Part shown: positions 36,564-44,740 of the stretch, piece after piece | Layout of the letters: every line of letters starts with the position of its first letter | Position numbering within the stretch: position 1 is the first letter of the stretch | Assembly: GCA_021770065.1 (NCBI GenBank) | Contig: JAETRR010000022.1 | Coordinates: 1-64,000 of the forward strand | Direction: 5' to 3' | Length of the DNA stretch: 64,000 bases | DNA from: Lachnoclostridium sp. | GTDB lineage: Bacteria > Bacillota > Clostridia > Lachnospirales > Lachnospiraceae | The notes under the pieces: generated by a model | Seen by the model: the letters and a program-made list of their open reading frames with translations, nothing else | Databases searched by the model: none | What the model was told of the DNA's origin: nothing | Position numbers and translations under genes: made by a program

Positions 36564-36580
36564 AAAATCCCGATAAAAAT

Positions 36581-36628
36581 GAGCCGGGATGGGCTCTCCG
36601 GTGGAGAAAGCATCCCGGCTCTGTTTTT
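36581..36628 (+). terminator. Terminator between the DUF1858 gene and mecA
   Basis: GAGCCGGGATG pairs perfectly with CATCCCGGCTC (36611-36621), followed by seven T. Confidence 0.8.
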
Positions 36629-36666
36629 TTGTCTTTGCTTTTTGTTTCCCGCTTCTGCTTTGTCCT

Positions 36667-37407
36667 TTACAGGAGAGACAGCTTCTGAAGAGCCTCATCC
36701 CGGATCAGCAGTTCTTCATGCTCCTCCAGATAGGCTTCGCTGGCAGATGCATATTTTTCACTGGTGCCATACTCGGAGAGAATATTGGAAACCTTATTAA
36801 ATTCTTCCGGTGTATGGCCGCTTTTTCTTGCCACCAGACAATAGCTGCCGTCTCTTTTTAAGCGGAACAGGCTGTTTCGTCCGTTGTAGCAGTTTTGAAG
36901 CACATGTGAGGCAGAGATAACCGTATCAAGGCTGGAGAAAAGGTACAGACGGGTCAAATCCAGCTCCTGGGCCAGAGCAATAGCCTTTTCCTCCTGTTCC
37001 TCCTGTGTGCCTTCTTTCAGATGGCGTTCAATCAGCTTGCGGAACATATCCAGTACATTATCCGCTCCCTCCGGAAGGACGCTGCCCAGATCGGAAACCT
37101 CTTCAAAGCGGTTATCATTTCCGGGAGCAAACTTGGAAAAACGCGTATCCAGTTCCTCGGGATCCTCGACCTTGGTAATAATGAGGACAATGCACTCATT
37201 AGGCAGAGGAATGGCCTCAATCATAAGAGGAATGTTATCTGCTTCAAATCCGAAATCAACAGAGGCCTGCTGCATCATATCACGAAACAGCTCTTTGGCC
37301 TTTTCGGTGCCGTAGGCCAGTTCGCTGAGCTTGATCTGCCGTGTGGCCAGATCATCACGGGTCAGAGTGCAGCGTATCTGATTCTCGTTCAATTTTTCTA
37401 TTCTCAT
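36667..37407 (-). CDS. mecA: Adaptor protein MecA
   Basis: I start at 37407 (MRIEKLNENQIRCTLTRDDL), the conserved MecA N-terminus; the frame extends upstream without a ribosome site. The 246-residue protein has the substrate-binding N-domain, an acidic linker (about 100-130), and the C-domain (LYLFSSLDTVISASHVLQNCYNGRNSLFRLKRDGSYCLVARKSGHTPEEFNKVSNILSEYG) that activates ClpC. It targets proteins for ClpCP degradation. Confidence 0.92.
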   Translation of the reverse strand: MRIEKLNENQIRCTLTRDDLATRQIKLSELAYGTEKAKELFRDMMQQASVDFGFEADNIPLMIEAIPLPNECIVLIITKVEDPEELDTRFSKFAPGNDNRFEEVSDLGSVLPEGADNVLDMFRKLIERHLKEGTQEEQEEKAIALAQELDLTRLYLFSSLDTVISASHVLQNCYNGRNSLFRLKRDGSYCLVARKSGHTPEEFNKVSNILSEYGTSEKYASASEAYLEEHEELLIRDEALQKLSLL

Positions 37408-37564
37408 AATCACCACATCCAAATTTGAAATCACATTGTTTACAACTATTATATACATTTTTGAAAGTATATACAATATTTAAACAGAAGTCAATATGCC
37501 AAAAATGCCAATTTTTTTATTAAAAATTTCTAAATTTTTTCCTGCACATGCATTTTTAAAGAAA

Positions 37565-37900
37565 ATCCGAATATAATATACATGGGAGGACCGCCTGCGG
37601 AAAGGAGGCGGAGCATATTCATATTACATAGGACTTGTGTAAGCCAGGCATTTTATTCTGTCACCGGTTCGGTGAAGCATTCCACGATTGTTAAAACAGC
37701 AGATATGAAAAAGCAGTCAGGTCGCTCCTGAATATCTATCACGATCTCCTTTTGGAGGAAGCAGACGCCCTGCGGATCCTGCGCGTGCGGACCGGTCCCC
37801 TCTGATGCGGACGCGGAAGTCAAAAATGATCCGCAGTGCGGCAGCTTCAAAATTACTATGAAGGTTCCCGGGTTTAGGGACAGTTCCTTAGAGTTTTCTT
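37565..37900 (+). ncRNA. Possible structured RNA upstream of the GH18 gene
   Basis: This 570-base gap (37408-37981) has no credible ORF on either strand but contains TATAAT at 37571-37576 and several hairpins. These are CCGCCT/AGGCGG (from 37591), TCACC/GGTGA (37661-37675), AGATAT...TCAGG-TCGCT-CCTGA...ATATCT (37701-37738, nested), CTCC/GGAG (37747-37757) and CTGCGGATC/GATCCGCAG (37770-37836). A G+C-rich block of this kind between A+T-rich flanks is typical of an independent RNA. I cannot assign it to a known family. It might also be a decayed gene. Confidence 0.35.
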
Positions 37901-37913
37901 AAAATTTATAAAA

Positions 37914-37957
37914 TGTCGAAAAATGGGGATGACGTGTCGAAAAAATTCTGCTATTAT
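37914..37957 (+). promoter_or_regulatory. Two Spo0A-like boxes and -10 element before the GH18 gene
   Basis: TGTCGAAAAA occurs at 37914-37923 and 37935-37944, two helical turns apart. TGTCGAA is the core 0A box. TATTAT (37952-37957) is a plausible -10 box, and no good -35 box is present at the right distance. This resembles Spo0A-activated promoters, in which the boxes replace or overlap the -35 region. Confidence 0.5.
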
Positions 37958-37981
37958 GATAAAGAATAGGAGGATTCTTTC

Positions 37982-39802
37982 ATGGCAGCAAAAAAAAGAA
38001 GAAAAAGAAGGAGATCCAGTGCGCGGAATAGCAGTGACAGAAGGCAGCTGGTGCCTGTCCTGGCAGCAGTGTTTTTGATTATTATTATTCTGATCATTAT
38101 GCTGATCAATTATCTGGTGAAAAAATACAGTCCATCCGATGAGAGAATGGATTTATATTCATATTTTAATCTGGAACAGGGAGATGAGGCGGCGATCATT
38201 CTGGAGGACAGACTTACGGAATTTCGTGCACGGATTATGGACGGGGAGGCGTATGTGACGACGGATTTCCTGTATGAACAGCTGAATCAGCGTTTCTATT
38301 GGGATGCAAAGGAAAATCTTCTTCTGTACACGACTCCCACTGAGGTTATCACTGCAAATGTGGGAAGCAAAGAATATACCGTGGCCAAGGAAAAATATAC
38401 GGAAAGCTATGTGCCGGTAAAGGTAGACGGCGACACGGCTTACGTGGCGCTGAAATACATTCAGAAATATACAGCCATGGAATTCGAGGTTATGACGGAT
38501 GAAGTCAACAGGGTGCACATTCAGAAGAACTTCGGCACCTTTGACACAGTGGCCGTGAAAAAAGATGCCAGGGTGCGTTTTGAGCCGGACATTAAGAGCC
38601 CTATCCTCACGGACACAGTGAAGGGAGACGCCCTCTATGTACTGCCCCCGGATACGGAAGCGGAGACGGAGATGCCGGATGACTGGACCAGAGTGCGCAC
38701 GAGTAACGGCTTCATCGGCTATATCCGCAATAAATATCTGGGAGAGAAAGGGCAGGAGACAAAGGAGCCGAATTATACGGATCCGGAGTATCCCTGTATT
38801 AAGAAGGATTATACCATTAATCTGGCATGGCATCAGGTAACGAATGCAGATGCCAATAATACAGTCCTGGAGATGATTGCCAAAACCAAGGGACTGACTA
38901 CCATTTCTCCTACCTGGTTTTTCCTCAGTGACAATGAGGGCAATATCGAGTCTCTGGCAAGCCAGACTTATGTGAACTACTGCCATCAAAACGGGATCGA
39001 GGTATGGGCTCTGGTAAATGATATTGAATACAAGGACACCATCAAAGATTATGATATTTTGTCCAGAACTTCATCCCGTCAGCGGCTGGTGAACAATCTG
39101 ATTGCCAAAGCCATAGAATTTGACCTGGACGGCCTGAACATTGACTTTGAGTTCATCAACGGAGATTCTGCAAAGGCATTCGTTCAGTTTATACGGGAAT
39201 TGTCCATTATGTGCCGTCTGAACGGAATTGTCCTTTCGGTGGATAACTATGTCCCTGCGGACCATAATCTGCTTTATAACCGGACGGAGCAGGGAATTGT
39301 GGCGGACTATGTGATTATCATGGGCTATGATGAACATTATGCCACTTCACCGGAAGCCGGTTCTGTCGCAAGCATTGAGTGGGTGAGAAAAGGAATTGAG
39401 GATACTTTGACAGAGGTTCCGGCGGAAAAGGTGATTAATGCAGTTCCTTTCTACACAAGGCTGTGGGAGGAACGGCCCAAGACAGAGGAAGAGCTGGCTG
39501 AGGAATCGGAAAGTGAAGAATTTGTACCTTATGTGGTAACCAGTAAAGCCTACGGCATGGATACGGCAGACAGCCTGGTATCGGAGCATGGCGCAGAGAA
39601 GGTCTGGAACGATGAATGCGGCCAATATTATGCGGAATATACGGAGAATGGGAATACCTATAAGATTTGGCTGGAGAATGAGGATTCTATTGAATTGAAG
39701 GCCGCACTGATCCGTGAGTACAATCTGGCCGGCATAGCGGCCTGGAAGCTCGGATTTGAGCGCCAGGATATCTGGGACATTATTCTGCGTTACGTGAATT
39801 GA
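37982..39802 (+). CDS. Membrane-anchored GH18 hydrolase with SH3 domain
   Basis: The 606-residue protein starts with a very basic stretch and one membrane helix (about 23-46), placing the rest outside. A copper-amine-oxidase-N-like domain (about 70-190) and an SH3-like domain (VKKDARVRFEPDIKSPILTDTVKGDALYVL...WTRVRTSNGFIGYIRNKYL) precede a GH18 barrel. Its catalytic motif is DLDGLNIDFEFING, with D-x-x-D-x-D-x-E complete. Relatives such as YaaH act on spore cortex or cell-wall glycans. Two Spo0A-like boxes lie upstream and cwlD follows, both consistent with a sporulation or stationary-phase role. Confidence 0.85.
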   Translation: MAAKKRRKRRRSSARNSSDRRQLVPVLAAVFLIIIILIIMLINYLVKKYSPSDERMDLYSYFNLEQGDEAAIILEDRLTEFRARIMDGEAYVTTDFLYEQLNQRFYWDAKENLLLYTTPTEVITANVGSKEYTVAKEKYTESYVPVKVDGDTAYVALKYIQKYTAMEFEVMTDEVNRVHIQKNFGTFDTVAVKKDARVRFEPDIKSPILTDTVKGDALYVLPPDTEAETEMPDDWTRVRTSNGFIGYIRNKYLGEKGQETKEPNYTDPEYPCIKKDYTINLAWHQVTNADANNTVLEMIAKTKGLTTISPTWFFLSDNEGNIESLASQTYVNYCHQNGIEVWALVNDIEYKDTIKDYDILSRTSSRQRLVNNLIAKAIEFDLDGLNIDFEFINGDSAKAFVQFIRELSIMCRLNGIVLSVDNYVPADHNLLYNRTEQGIVADYVIIMGYDEHYATSPEAGSVASIEWVRKGIEDTLTEVPAEKVINAVPFYTRLWEERPKTEEELAEESESEEFVPYVVTSKAYGMDTADSLVSEHGAEKVWNDECGQYYAEYTENGNTYKIWLENEDSIELKAALIREYNLAGIAAWKLGFERQDIWDIILRYVN

Positions 39803-39840
39803 CTTTGTGTTCCGGATGAAATGAGACATGGAATAAAAGA

Positions 39841-39880
39841 AACCGCCATATATTTTACAAAGAAATATATGGCGGTTTTT
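39841..39880 (+). terminator. Terminator after the GH18 gene
   Basis: AACCGCCATATAT pairs perfectly with ATATATGGCGGTT, followed by TTT. Confidence 0.8.
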
Positions 39881-39911
39881 CATGGTAATTTTGCGGAAAT
39901 TAAAGGAGAAA

Positions 39912-40607
39912 ATGATAAGGAGAAGCCGTGTCATCGGATCGGGAATGGCTCTCCTGGTTCTGGCAAGCGCCTGCTATTTTGCAAGAGGAAGCTTCTGGGA
40001 ACAGGCAGAAGGAAAAGCGGGTCGGACGGATTCCGGGCTGGTGATTCTGGATGCCGGACATGGAGGAAATGATCCCGGCAAAATCAGTGTGGACGGAACC
40101 CAGGAAAAGGATCTGAACCTTAAGATTGCAGGGAAGCTGAAAGAGCTTCTGGAACAGCAGGATATTGAGGTGGTGATGACCCGTGAGGGGGATCAGGGCC
40201 TGTATGATGAAAATGCCTCCAACAAAAAGGCCCAGGACATGAAGCGGCGCTGTGAACTGATCAATGAGGAGCAGCCGGCCTGTGTGATCAGCATACACCA
40301 GAACAGCTACCACGAAGAGGCGATTCACGGGGCGCAGGTATTCTACTATGGAACATCCAGGGAGAGCCAGAGCCTTGCGGAGCTGATTCAAGAGGAACTG
40401 GTCCGCTTTGCGGATCCCGAGAACCACAGACAGGCCAAGGCCAATGATACCTATTATCTGCTGAAAAAGACCCAGGTGCCGGTGGTAATTGTGGAGTGCG
40501 GTTTTTTAAGCAACTGGGAGGAAAATGGAAAGCTTAAGGATGAGGGGTATCAGGATCAGCTGGTGTGGGCTATACATATGGGAGTTATGAGGTATCTGAA
40601 CCAGTAG
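39912..40607 (+). CDS. cwlD: N-acetylmuramoyl-L-alanine amidase, CwlD-like
   Basis: I start at 39912 behind AAAGGAGAAA. The 231-residue protein has a signal/anchor helix, then an amidase_3 domain: VILDAGHGGNDPGKISVDGTQEKDLNLKIAGKL (first zinc histidine and glutamate), VISIHQNSYHEEAIHGAQVFYYG (second histidine), and VVIVECGFLSNWEENGKL with the catalytic glutamate. Length and layout fit CwlD, which makes muramic-lactam in spore cortex. The genuine stop is TAG. Confidence 0.85.
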   Translation: MIRRSRVIGSGMALLVLASACYFARGSFWEQAEGKAGRTDSGLVILDAGHGGNDPGKISVDGTQEKDLNLKIAGKLKELLEQQDIEVVMTREGDQGLYDENASNKKAQDMKRRCELINEEQPACVISIHQNSYHEEAIHGAQVFYYGTSRESQSLAELIQEELVRFADPENHRQAKANDTYYLLKKTQVPVVIVECGFLSNWEENGKLKDEGYQDQLVWAIHMGVMRYLNQ

Positions 40608-40681
40608 AAACAGATAAAGAAAGCATTATTCTGAGGGTATATGCGGCAGAGATAATTTTTGGCCTTTTTGTATAGTTGTGG

Positions 40682-40709
40682 TTGCAAATGGGCAAAAATA
40701 TGCTATAAT
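40682..40709 (+). promoter_or_regulatory. Promoter of the RADAR operon
   Basis: TTGCAA (40682-40687) and TATAAT (40704-40709) are 16 bases apart, with TG one base before the -10 box (extended -10). Transcription would start near 40716, about 20 bases before the leader ORF. Confidence 0.65.
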
Positions 40710-40735
40710 AGATAAAAACACATGAGGTAAATACA

Positions 40736-40780
40736 ATGGATAAGCAGCTGAGAGGAAAAAATGCCCAAGGATGGGGATAA
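40736..40780 (+). CDS. 14-residue leader peptide
   Basis: ACATGAGGTAAATACA precedes an ATG that opens MDKQLRGKNAQGWG and a TAA stop. The codons for residues 8-11 (40757-40768) are the 5' arm of the terminator hairpin that follows. A ribosome translating or paused there would cover that arm and prevent termination. This is the geometry of ribosome-mediated attenuation. Confidence 0.6.
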   Translation: MDKQLRGKNAQGWG

Positions 40781-40807
40781 TATACACCCATAATTGGGCA
40801 TTTTTTT
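40756..40807 (+). terminator. Attenuator hairpin before the RADAR operon
   Basis: AAAAAATGCCCAA (40756-40768) pairs with the strand ending TTGGGCATTTTTT (40794-40806). An inner stem ATGGG/CCCAT (40771-40775 with 40787-40791) is nested inside, and seven T form the run. It lies between the promoter with leader ORF and the first operon gene, so it should stop most transcripts unless the leader is being translated. Confidence 0.7.
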
Positions 40808-40843
40808 AGTTTGAAGCATTGCGAAAGGAAAGTCGGGTATGTT

Positions 40844-42160
40844 ATGAAGAATGGAATTCGGACAGTACTGATTATACATGATGAACTGAAGGACAGGAGA
40901 ACGCTATGCCTGTCCTCTTTTTTGGAGTTTTGCGGAATATGGACGGATGAGATCTCGGATAGCTGCGGAGAAGAAATCGTGGAATTACTGGATGGAAGAT
41001 ATGACCTGTCTTTATACTTATGGGAGACAGAACAGTCTATGGAGCCGGATCCGTCCTGGAGAGAATCCGTAGTGGCGATTAACTATGGGGACGTGGAGCA
41101 GGTAAAAGATGGCGTGTGCCTCAAGACGATAGACAAGTGTCTGGAGATGATGGAGGAGTGCTATGATGAAAAGGATTCATGCGATATAAAGACATTAAAA
41201 AAGCTGAGTGAGATTTATCTAAGCGAACAGTTAAGAATATATGATTATAATGGAAAGTACTATTTTTATAGTAAGGAATCCTCCCAAAAGGCCTACCAAT
41301 GCTATTCGGAGGCGTATCAGAAATTGGATGATATTTTATTAAATGGCTTAAATGAGTCTTTTGTGGAATATGCAAAAGCGTACTGTATAAAATGCATGCA
41401 TCAGCTGGCATTAGCCATGAAATGGATTCAGAGATATGATGTGCCCAGGGTTATTGAAACATTGAAGGATATTACAGACAATGATAAAAAGCTTATTTCC
41501 TGCTGGTATTTAATGGGCCAGCTGTCAGCCGGAGAGCGAACAACCTATTTGAAATTTCCGGCAGTCAATTACTATCAAAAGTGTGTAAATGAGATGTGTC
41601 AGACGGGCCGTCCCATAATCGGGATTGAAAAAGTTTATTATGCCATGGGAGGCTACTGGGAAAAGGTGCGCAGAAAATGGAGCAGGGCTATAGTGGATTA
41701 CAAAAAAGCTTACGCTGCGAACAGGAGCTCCTTCCGGGCGTTATATAAAATTGGAGTATATAAGCAGGAAACAGAATGTAATTACAAGGAAGCATTGAAT
41801 GATTACAGAGGAATCCTGGAACTATTGAACAGGAAGACGGAAGCGGATTATTTACAGCCGATAGAGGCGGAGTATATATTTAAAACACTTATCCGGATGT
41901 TGGATATTTATATGGAATTATCAGAGGATAGACGGGTGCAGGCGGTTTATCAACAGTTAAAAGATTTGAATGAACGCCATAAGAACAACCGCTTTTATCC
42001 GGAATTTTATGGGCTGACAGAAGAAGCTGCAGGATTCCGAAGATTAACACAGGAACGGATATCGTTAAAAAAGGCAGAAATTAAAGTTCACAATTACTAT
42101 AATGGTAATCGGAAAAGTTTAAATTACAATTATGAGATAAGAGGGAAGAACTATGGCTGA
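40844..42160 (+). CDS. TPR-repeat protein leading the RADAR operon
   Basis: I choose the ATG at 40844; a TTG at 40811 is in frame but close to the terminator. The 438-residue protein has an N-terminal alpha/beta-like domain (residues 1-100: GIRTVLIIHDELKDRRTL, SLYLWETEQS, SVVAINYGD) that I cannot name. TPR-type helical pairs follow from about 135 to 400, for example SSQKAYQCYSEAYQKLDDIL, LISCWYLMGQLSAGERTTYLKFPAVNYYQKCV and WSRAIVDYKKAYAANRSSFRALYKIGVYKQ. No membrane helix is visible. It overlaps rdrA by eight bases, so it is made with the ATPase. Its role could be sensing or regulation; it is not the SLATT or Csx27 type accessory known for RADAR. Confidence 0.7.
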   Translation: MKNGIRTVLIIHDELKDRRTLCLSSFLEFCGIWTDEISDSCGEEIVELLDGRYDLSLYLWETEQSMEPDPSWRESVVAINYGDVEQVKDGVCLKTIDKCLEMMEECYDEKDSCDIKTLKKLSEIYLSEQLRIYDYNGKYYFYSKESSQKAYQCYSEAYQKLDDILLNGLNESFVEYAKAYCIKCMHQLALAMKWIQRYDVPRVIETLKDITDNDKKLISCWYLMGQLSAGERTTYLKFPAVNYYQKCVNEMCQTGRPIIGIEKVYYAMGGYWEKVRRKWSRAIVDYKKAYAANRSSFRALYKIGVYKQETECNYKEALNDYRGILELLNRKTEADYLQPIEAEYIFKTLIRMLDIYMELSEDRRVQAVYQQLKDLNERHKNNRFYPEFYGLTEEAAGFRRLTQERISLKKAEIKVHNYYNGNRKSLNYNYEIRGKNYG

Positions 42161-44735
42161 GAAAAAGATGATCCTGGAGATAGAGAGTGAGCATGGGGTT
42201 AAATATGAAAGCATAGAGGAATTCTCCCGGTCTTTATTTGGAGATGTATATTACAATGCTTTCAAAATGACGGAACGCGTTATTGATGTGAACTCGAAGT
42301 ATGAGGAGGGGAAGCATGAACGTCTCTATAATATAATATCCTTTATGGGAGAAAGAGGGACAGGAAAAACGTCTGTTATGCGTTCGTTTGCAGAGGCTTT
42401 GAAAACCTGCGATGAGAAGAAATACAGGAAGTTTTTTAAGGAACATACCGGATTTGAAATGGAAGAAGGATATACGCCCTTTTTGAATACAGAGTTTATT
42501 GCGCTGGAAAATATTGATGCTTCTCTTCTTGAGGAGAGAGAAGACATATTTGAAGTTGTTCTGGCTAAAATGATGGCAAAGTTTATGAAGGCGGCGGAAG
42601 AGAAAAACGGAAAGGAACGCATGCGGTTTCAAGACTCGGATTTGCTGAGAGAATTTGAGGAAATATACAGAAGCAAGCGCAATATGAACGGCAAGGAGCA
42701 GGATAATTACGGCTATGGGATATCTCCGGTAGAGCTGCTGCAGAATTTGTCAGGAAGCCTGGCATTGAGGGACAAATTTTGTAAATTTGTCCCTGATTTT
42801 TTGAAAGCGATTTCCGGAAATTCTGCAAAAGAGCAATTCCTGGTTATCTGTATTGATGACCTGGATATTAATAAAGAGAATGGCTTTGATATGCTGGAAC
42901 AGATTCACCGGTATTTTATGGTTCCGCGGGTTCTTATCTATCTGGCAGTTTCTGAAGAACATCTTATGGATATTTGCAAAAATCACTTTGACGGCGTGTA
43001 TAGGGAAAGTGAACGGCTGGCGCGGGCTTATACGGATAAAGTACTTCCCTTTTCGCAGAGAATCTATATGCCGGTGCTGCTGGCCAAAAAATCCGGTATC
43101 ACAATAGGGAATAAGACAATTCAGCAGAGCCGTGACGGGGATAAGAATGACTATACAATTAAAAAGGCGATTCTCTGGAAAATGGCTCACAGGACAAATA
43201 TTCTTTTTGACGGCTGTGGTTTGAAAACTCATTTTTACGAGCCGGAAGATATCAGAGCGCTGACGAATTTGTACTGTTTTCTGAACTCGCTGAAAAAACT
43301 GCATATGAATAACTGCCGGCTGTATACGAGAACAGAGAAAGATGCAGAAAAAGGCGGTGAAGTTGAGAAAGCAAATACTGGATTTCTGGAAACCCTGGAT
43401 CTTAACATTTCAAATATTCTGGATGACATCTGCAATCGTATGGCTAATGATAAATTGAACGAGATGCAGATAAAAGTACTGCAGCGGATATATAAAACGG
43501 ATCCTACGCGCCAGGGAGAGGAAATATTGAATTATATCGAACAGATGATAGATGATGCTGATTTTGTAAATGATTTACAGTTTTTTAAAAAGTATAATAT
43601 AGGAGAGATTTTCCGTGGAATTTATGTTTTAGGGCGCGAGAATAAGGAAGAAAAGCCTATGCTGCATTGTATTATGGCTTTGGCCTCGGCACTTATGACC
43701 AGGCTGTATATGCATTCCCTATACGAAAAAACAAAAGAAAAAAGACAAAGAGACTACGATATTTTGCAAAGCTATATATCGGATACTGTAGTGGGAAGCT
43801 GGGGAAATTATTTATCTCCGCTGCTCAATGTGGAAGAGTTATTTGAATCACATCAAAAGTATGAAATGGGTTACATAAATGTGGCCAATACAGATGATGA
43901 TATGGAAATCACTTCTGTTCCAGATGCGGATTTTGATACGTTTCTAAAAAATATGCAAGAGCAGGATACGGTAAAGGAATTGGAAGTGCTGCTGATGTTT
44001 TTTGTAAATTGGGGGTATGGAAAGAAAGGGACGGCCTGTGTCCTGGAGATGGAAAAGATAGGAGTACCACAAACGAAGGAAAAGGAAAATGCGGAAAATC
44101 ATTTTTCAGATGACACACAAAACGGAGTCATACGAATAAAGTGCAAAAATGAAAGAATTACTTTTGACAGATGGGGATTTGTGATAAATTCCGCTCGTTA
44201 TGTTGAATATTTCGAACAAGTGCATAAGACTCTCTGCGATGCGGTTGTGAAATGCTTTCATATTGAGGAAGAAAAAGAAAAGATTAAAAAAATAGAAGAA
44301 GTAATTACAAACAATTCATTGTACCAGAATTATAAAGAATGGGAGAAAGGATATGGCTATGCGGTAATACCCTTTTATAATATTGATATGCTCTATAACA
44401 TTGAAAAAAGAATAAAAGCGGAAAATGAAAAGCGCTATCCAAATGGGATTGGGAAAGAGATGATTTTTGAATCTATCCTGCAGGACTATGATTTATTGGA
44501 AGAGCAGCTGAATAAAGAAGATGATTTTTACCGGGATGAATATCCCAAAGAGGAATTTTCCAAACATAAAACGTTTGTGGATATATATAGAAGTTGTCCT
44601 TTTATTCAGTATTTACGGGAGAAAAAGAACAGCCTGAAGGACAGAATGAACGATTTCATCTATGAGAAAGTTGTCCTGGCAGATTACACAAGAGGAGAAG
44701 AAAGAGAACTGTCATCAGAGATTGGAGAATACTGA
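42153..44735 (+). CDS. rdrA: RADAR ATPase RdrA
   Basis: The 860-residue protein has a KAP/STAND-like P-loop domain: Walker A MGERGTGKTSVMRSFAEAL (residues 65-83) and Walker B FLVICIDDLDINKENG (229-244) with the paired acids D235 and D236, followed by YFMVPRVLIYLAVSEEHLMDI. The C-terminal 500 residues are helical and unassigned, as in RdrA. Known RdrA assembles into rings that gate RdrB and is needed for anti-phage activity. Identification rests on the fold and the immediate adenosine-deaminase neighbour rather than on a search. It overlaps the TPR gene by eight bases. Codons are visibly richer in A and T than in flanking core genes. Confidence 0.82.
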   Translation: MAEKKMILEIESEHGVKYESIEEFSRSLFGDVYYNAFKMTERVIDVNSKYEEGKHERLYNIISFMGERGTGKTSVMRSFAEALKTCDEKKYRKFFKEHTGFEMEEGYTPFLNTEFIALENIDASLLEEREDIFEVVLAKMMAKFMKAAEEKNGKERMRFQDSDLLREFEEIYRSKRNMNGKEQDNYGYGISPVELLQNLSGSLALRDKFCKFVPDFLKAISGNSAKEQFLVICIDDLDINKENGFDMLEQIHRYFMVPRVLIYLAVSEEHLMDICKNHFDGVYRESERLARAYTDKVLPFSQRIYMPVLLAKKSGITIGNKTIQQSRDGDKNDYTIKKAILWKMAHRTNILFDGCGLKTHFYEPEDIRALTNLYCFLNSLKKLHMNNCRLYTRTEKDAEKGGEVEKANTGFLETLDLNISNILDDICNRMANDKLNEMQIKVLQRIYKTDPTRQGEEILNYIEQMIDDADFVNDLQFFKKYNIGEIFRGIYVLGRENKEEKPMLHCIMALASALMTRLYMHSLYEKTKEKRQRDYDILQSYISDTVVGSWGNYLSPLLNVEELFESHQKYEMGYINVANTDDDMEITSVPDADFDTFLKNMQEQDTVKELEVLLMFFVNWGYGKKGTACVLEMEKIGVPQTKEKENAENHFSDDTQNGVIRIKCKNERITFDRWGFVINSARYVEYFEQVHKTLCDAVVKCFHIEEEKEKIKKIEEVITNNSLYQNYKEWEKGYGYAVIPFYNIDMLYNIEKRIKAENEKRYPNGIGKEMIFESILQDYDLLEEQLNKEDDFYRDEYPKEEFSKHKTFVDIYRSCPFIQYLREKKNSLKDRMNDFIYEKVVLADYTRGEERELSSEIGEY

Positions 44736-44740
44736 TAATC

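Noticed and set aside
37565..37900. Assignment to 6S RNA, RNase P, tmRNA or a known riboswitch
   Set aside because: None of the conserved sequence marks I know for those families is visible; kept only as an unassigned candidate.
40811..40843. TTG start of the TPR gene at 40811
   Set aside because: It lies four bases after the terminator T-run; ATG 40844 with GAAAGGAAAG upstream is more likely, though the distance to that site is long.
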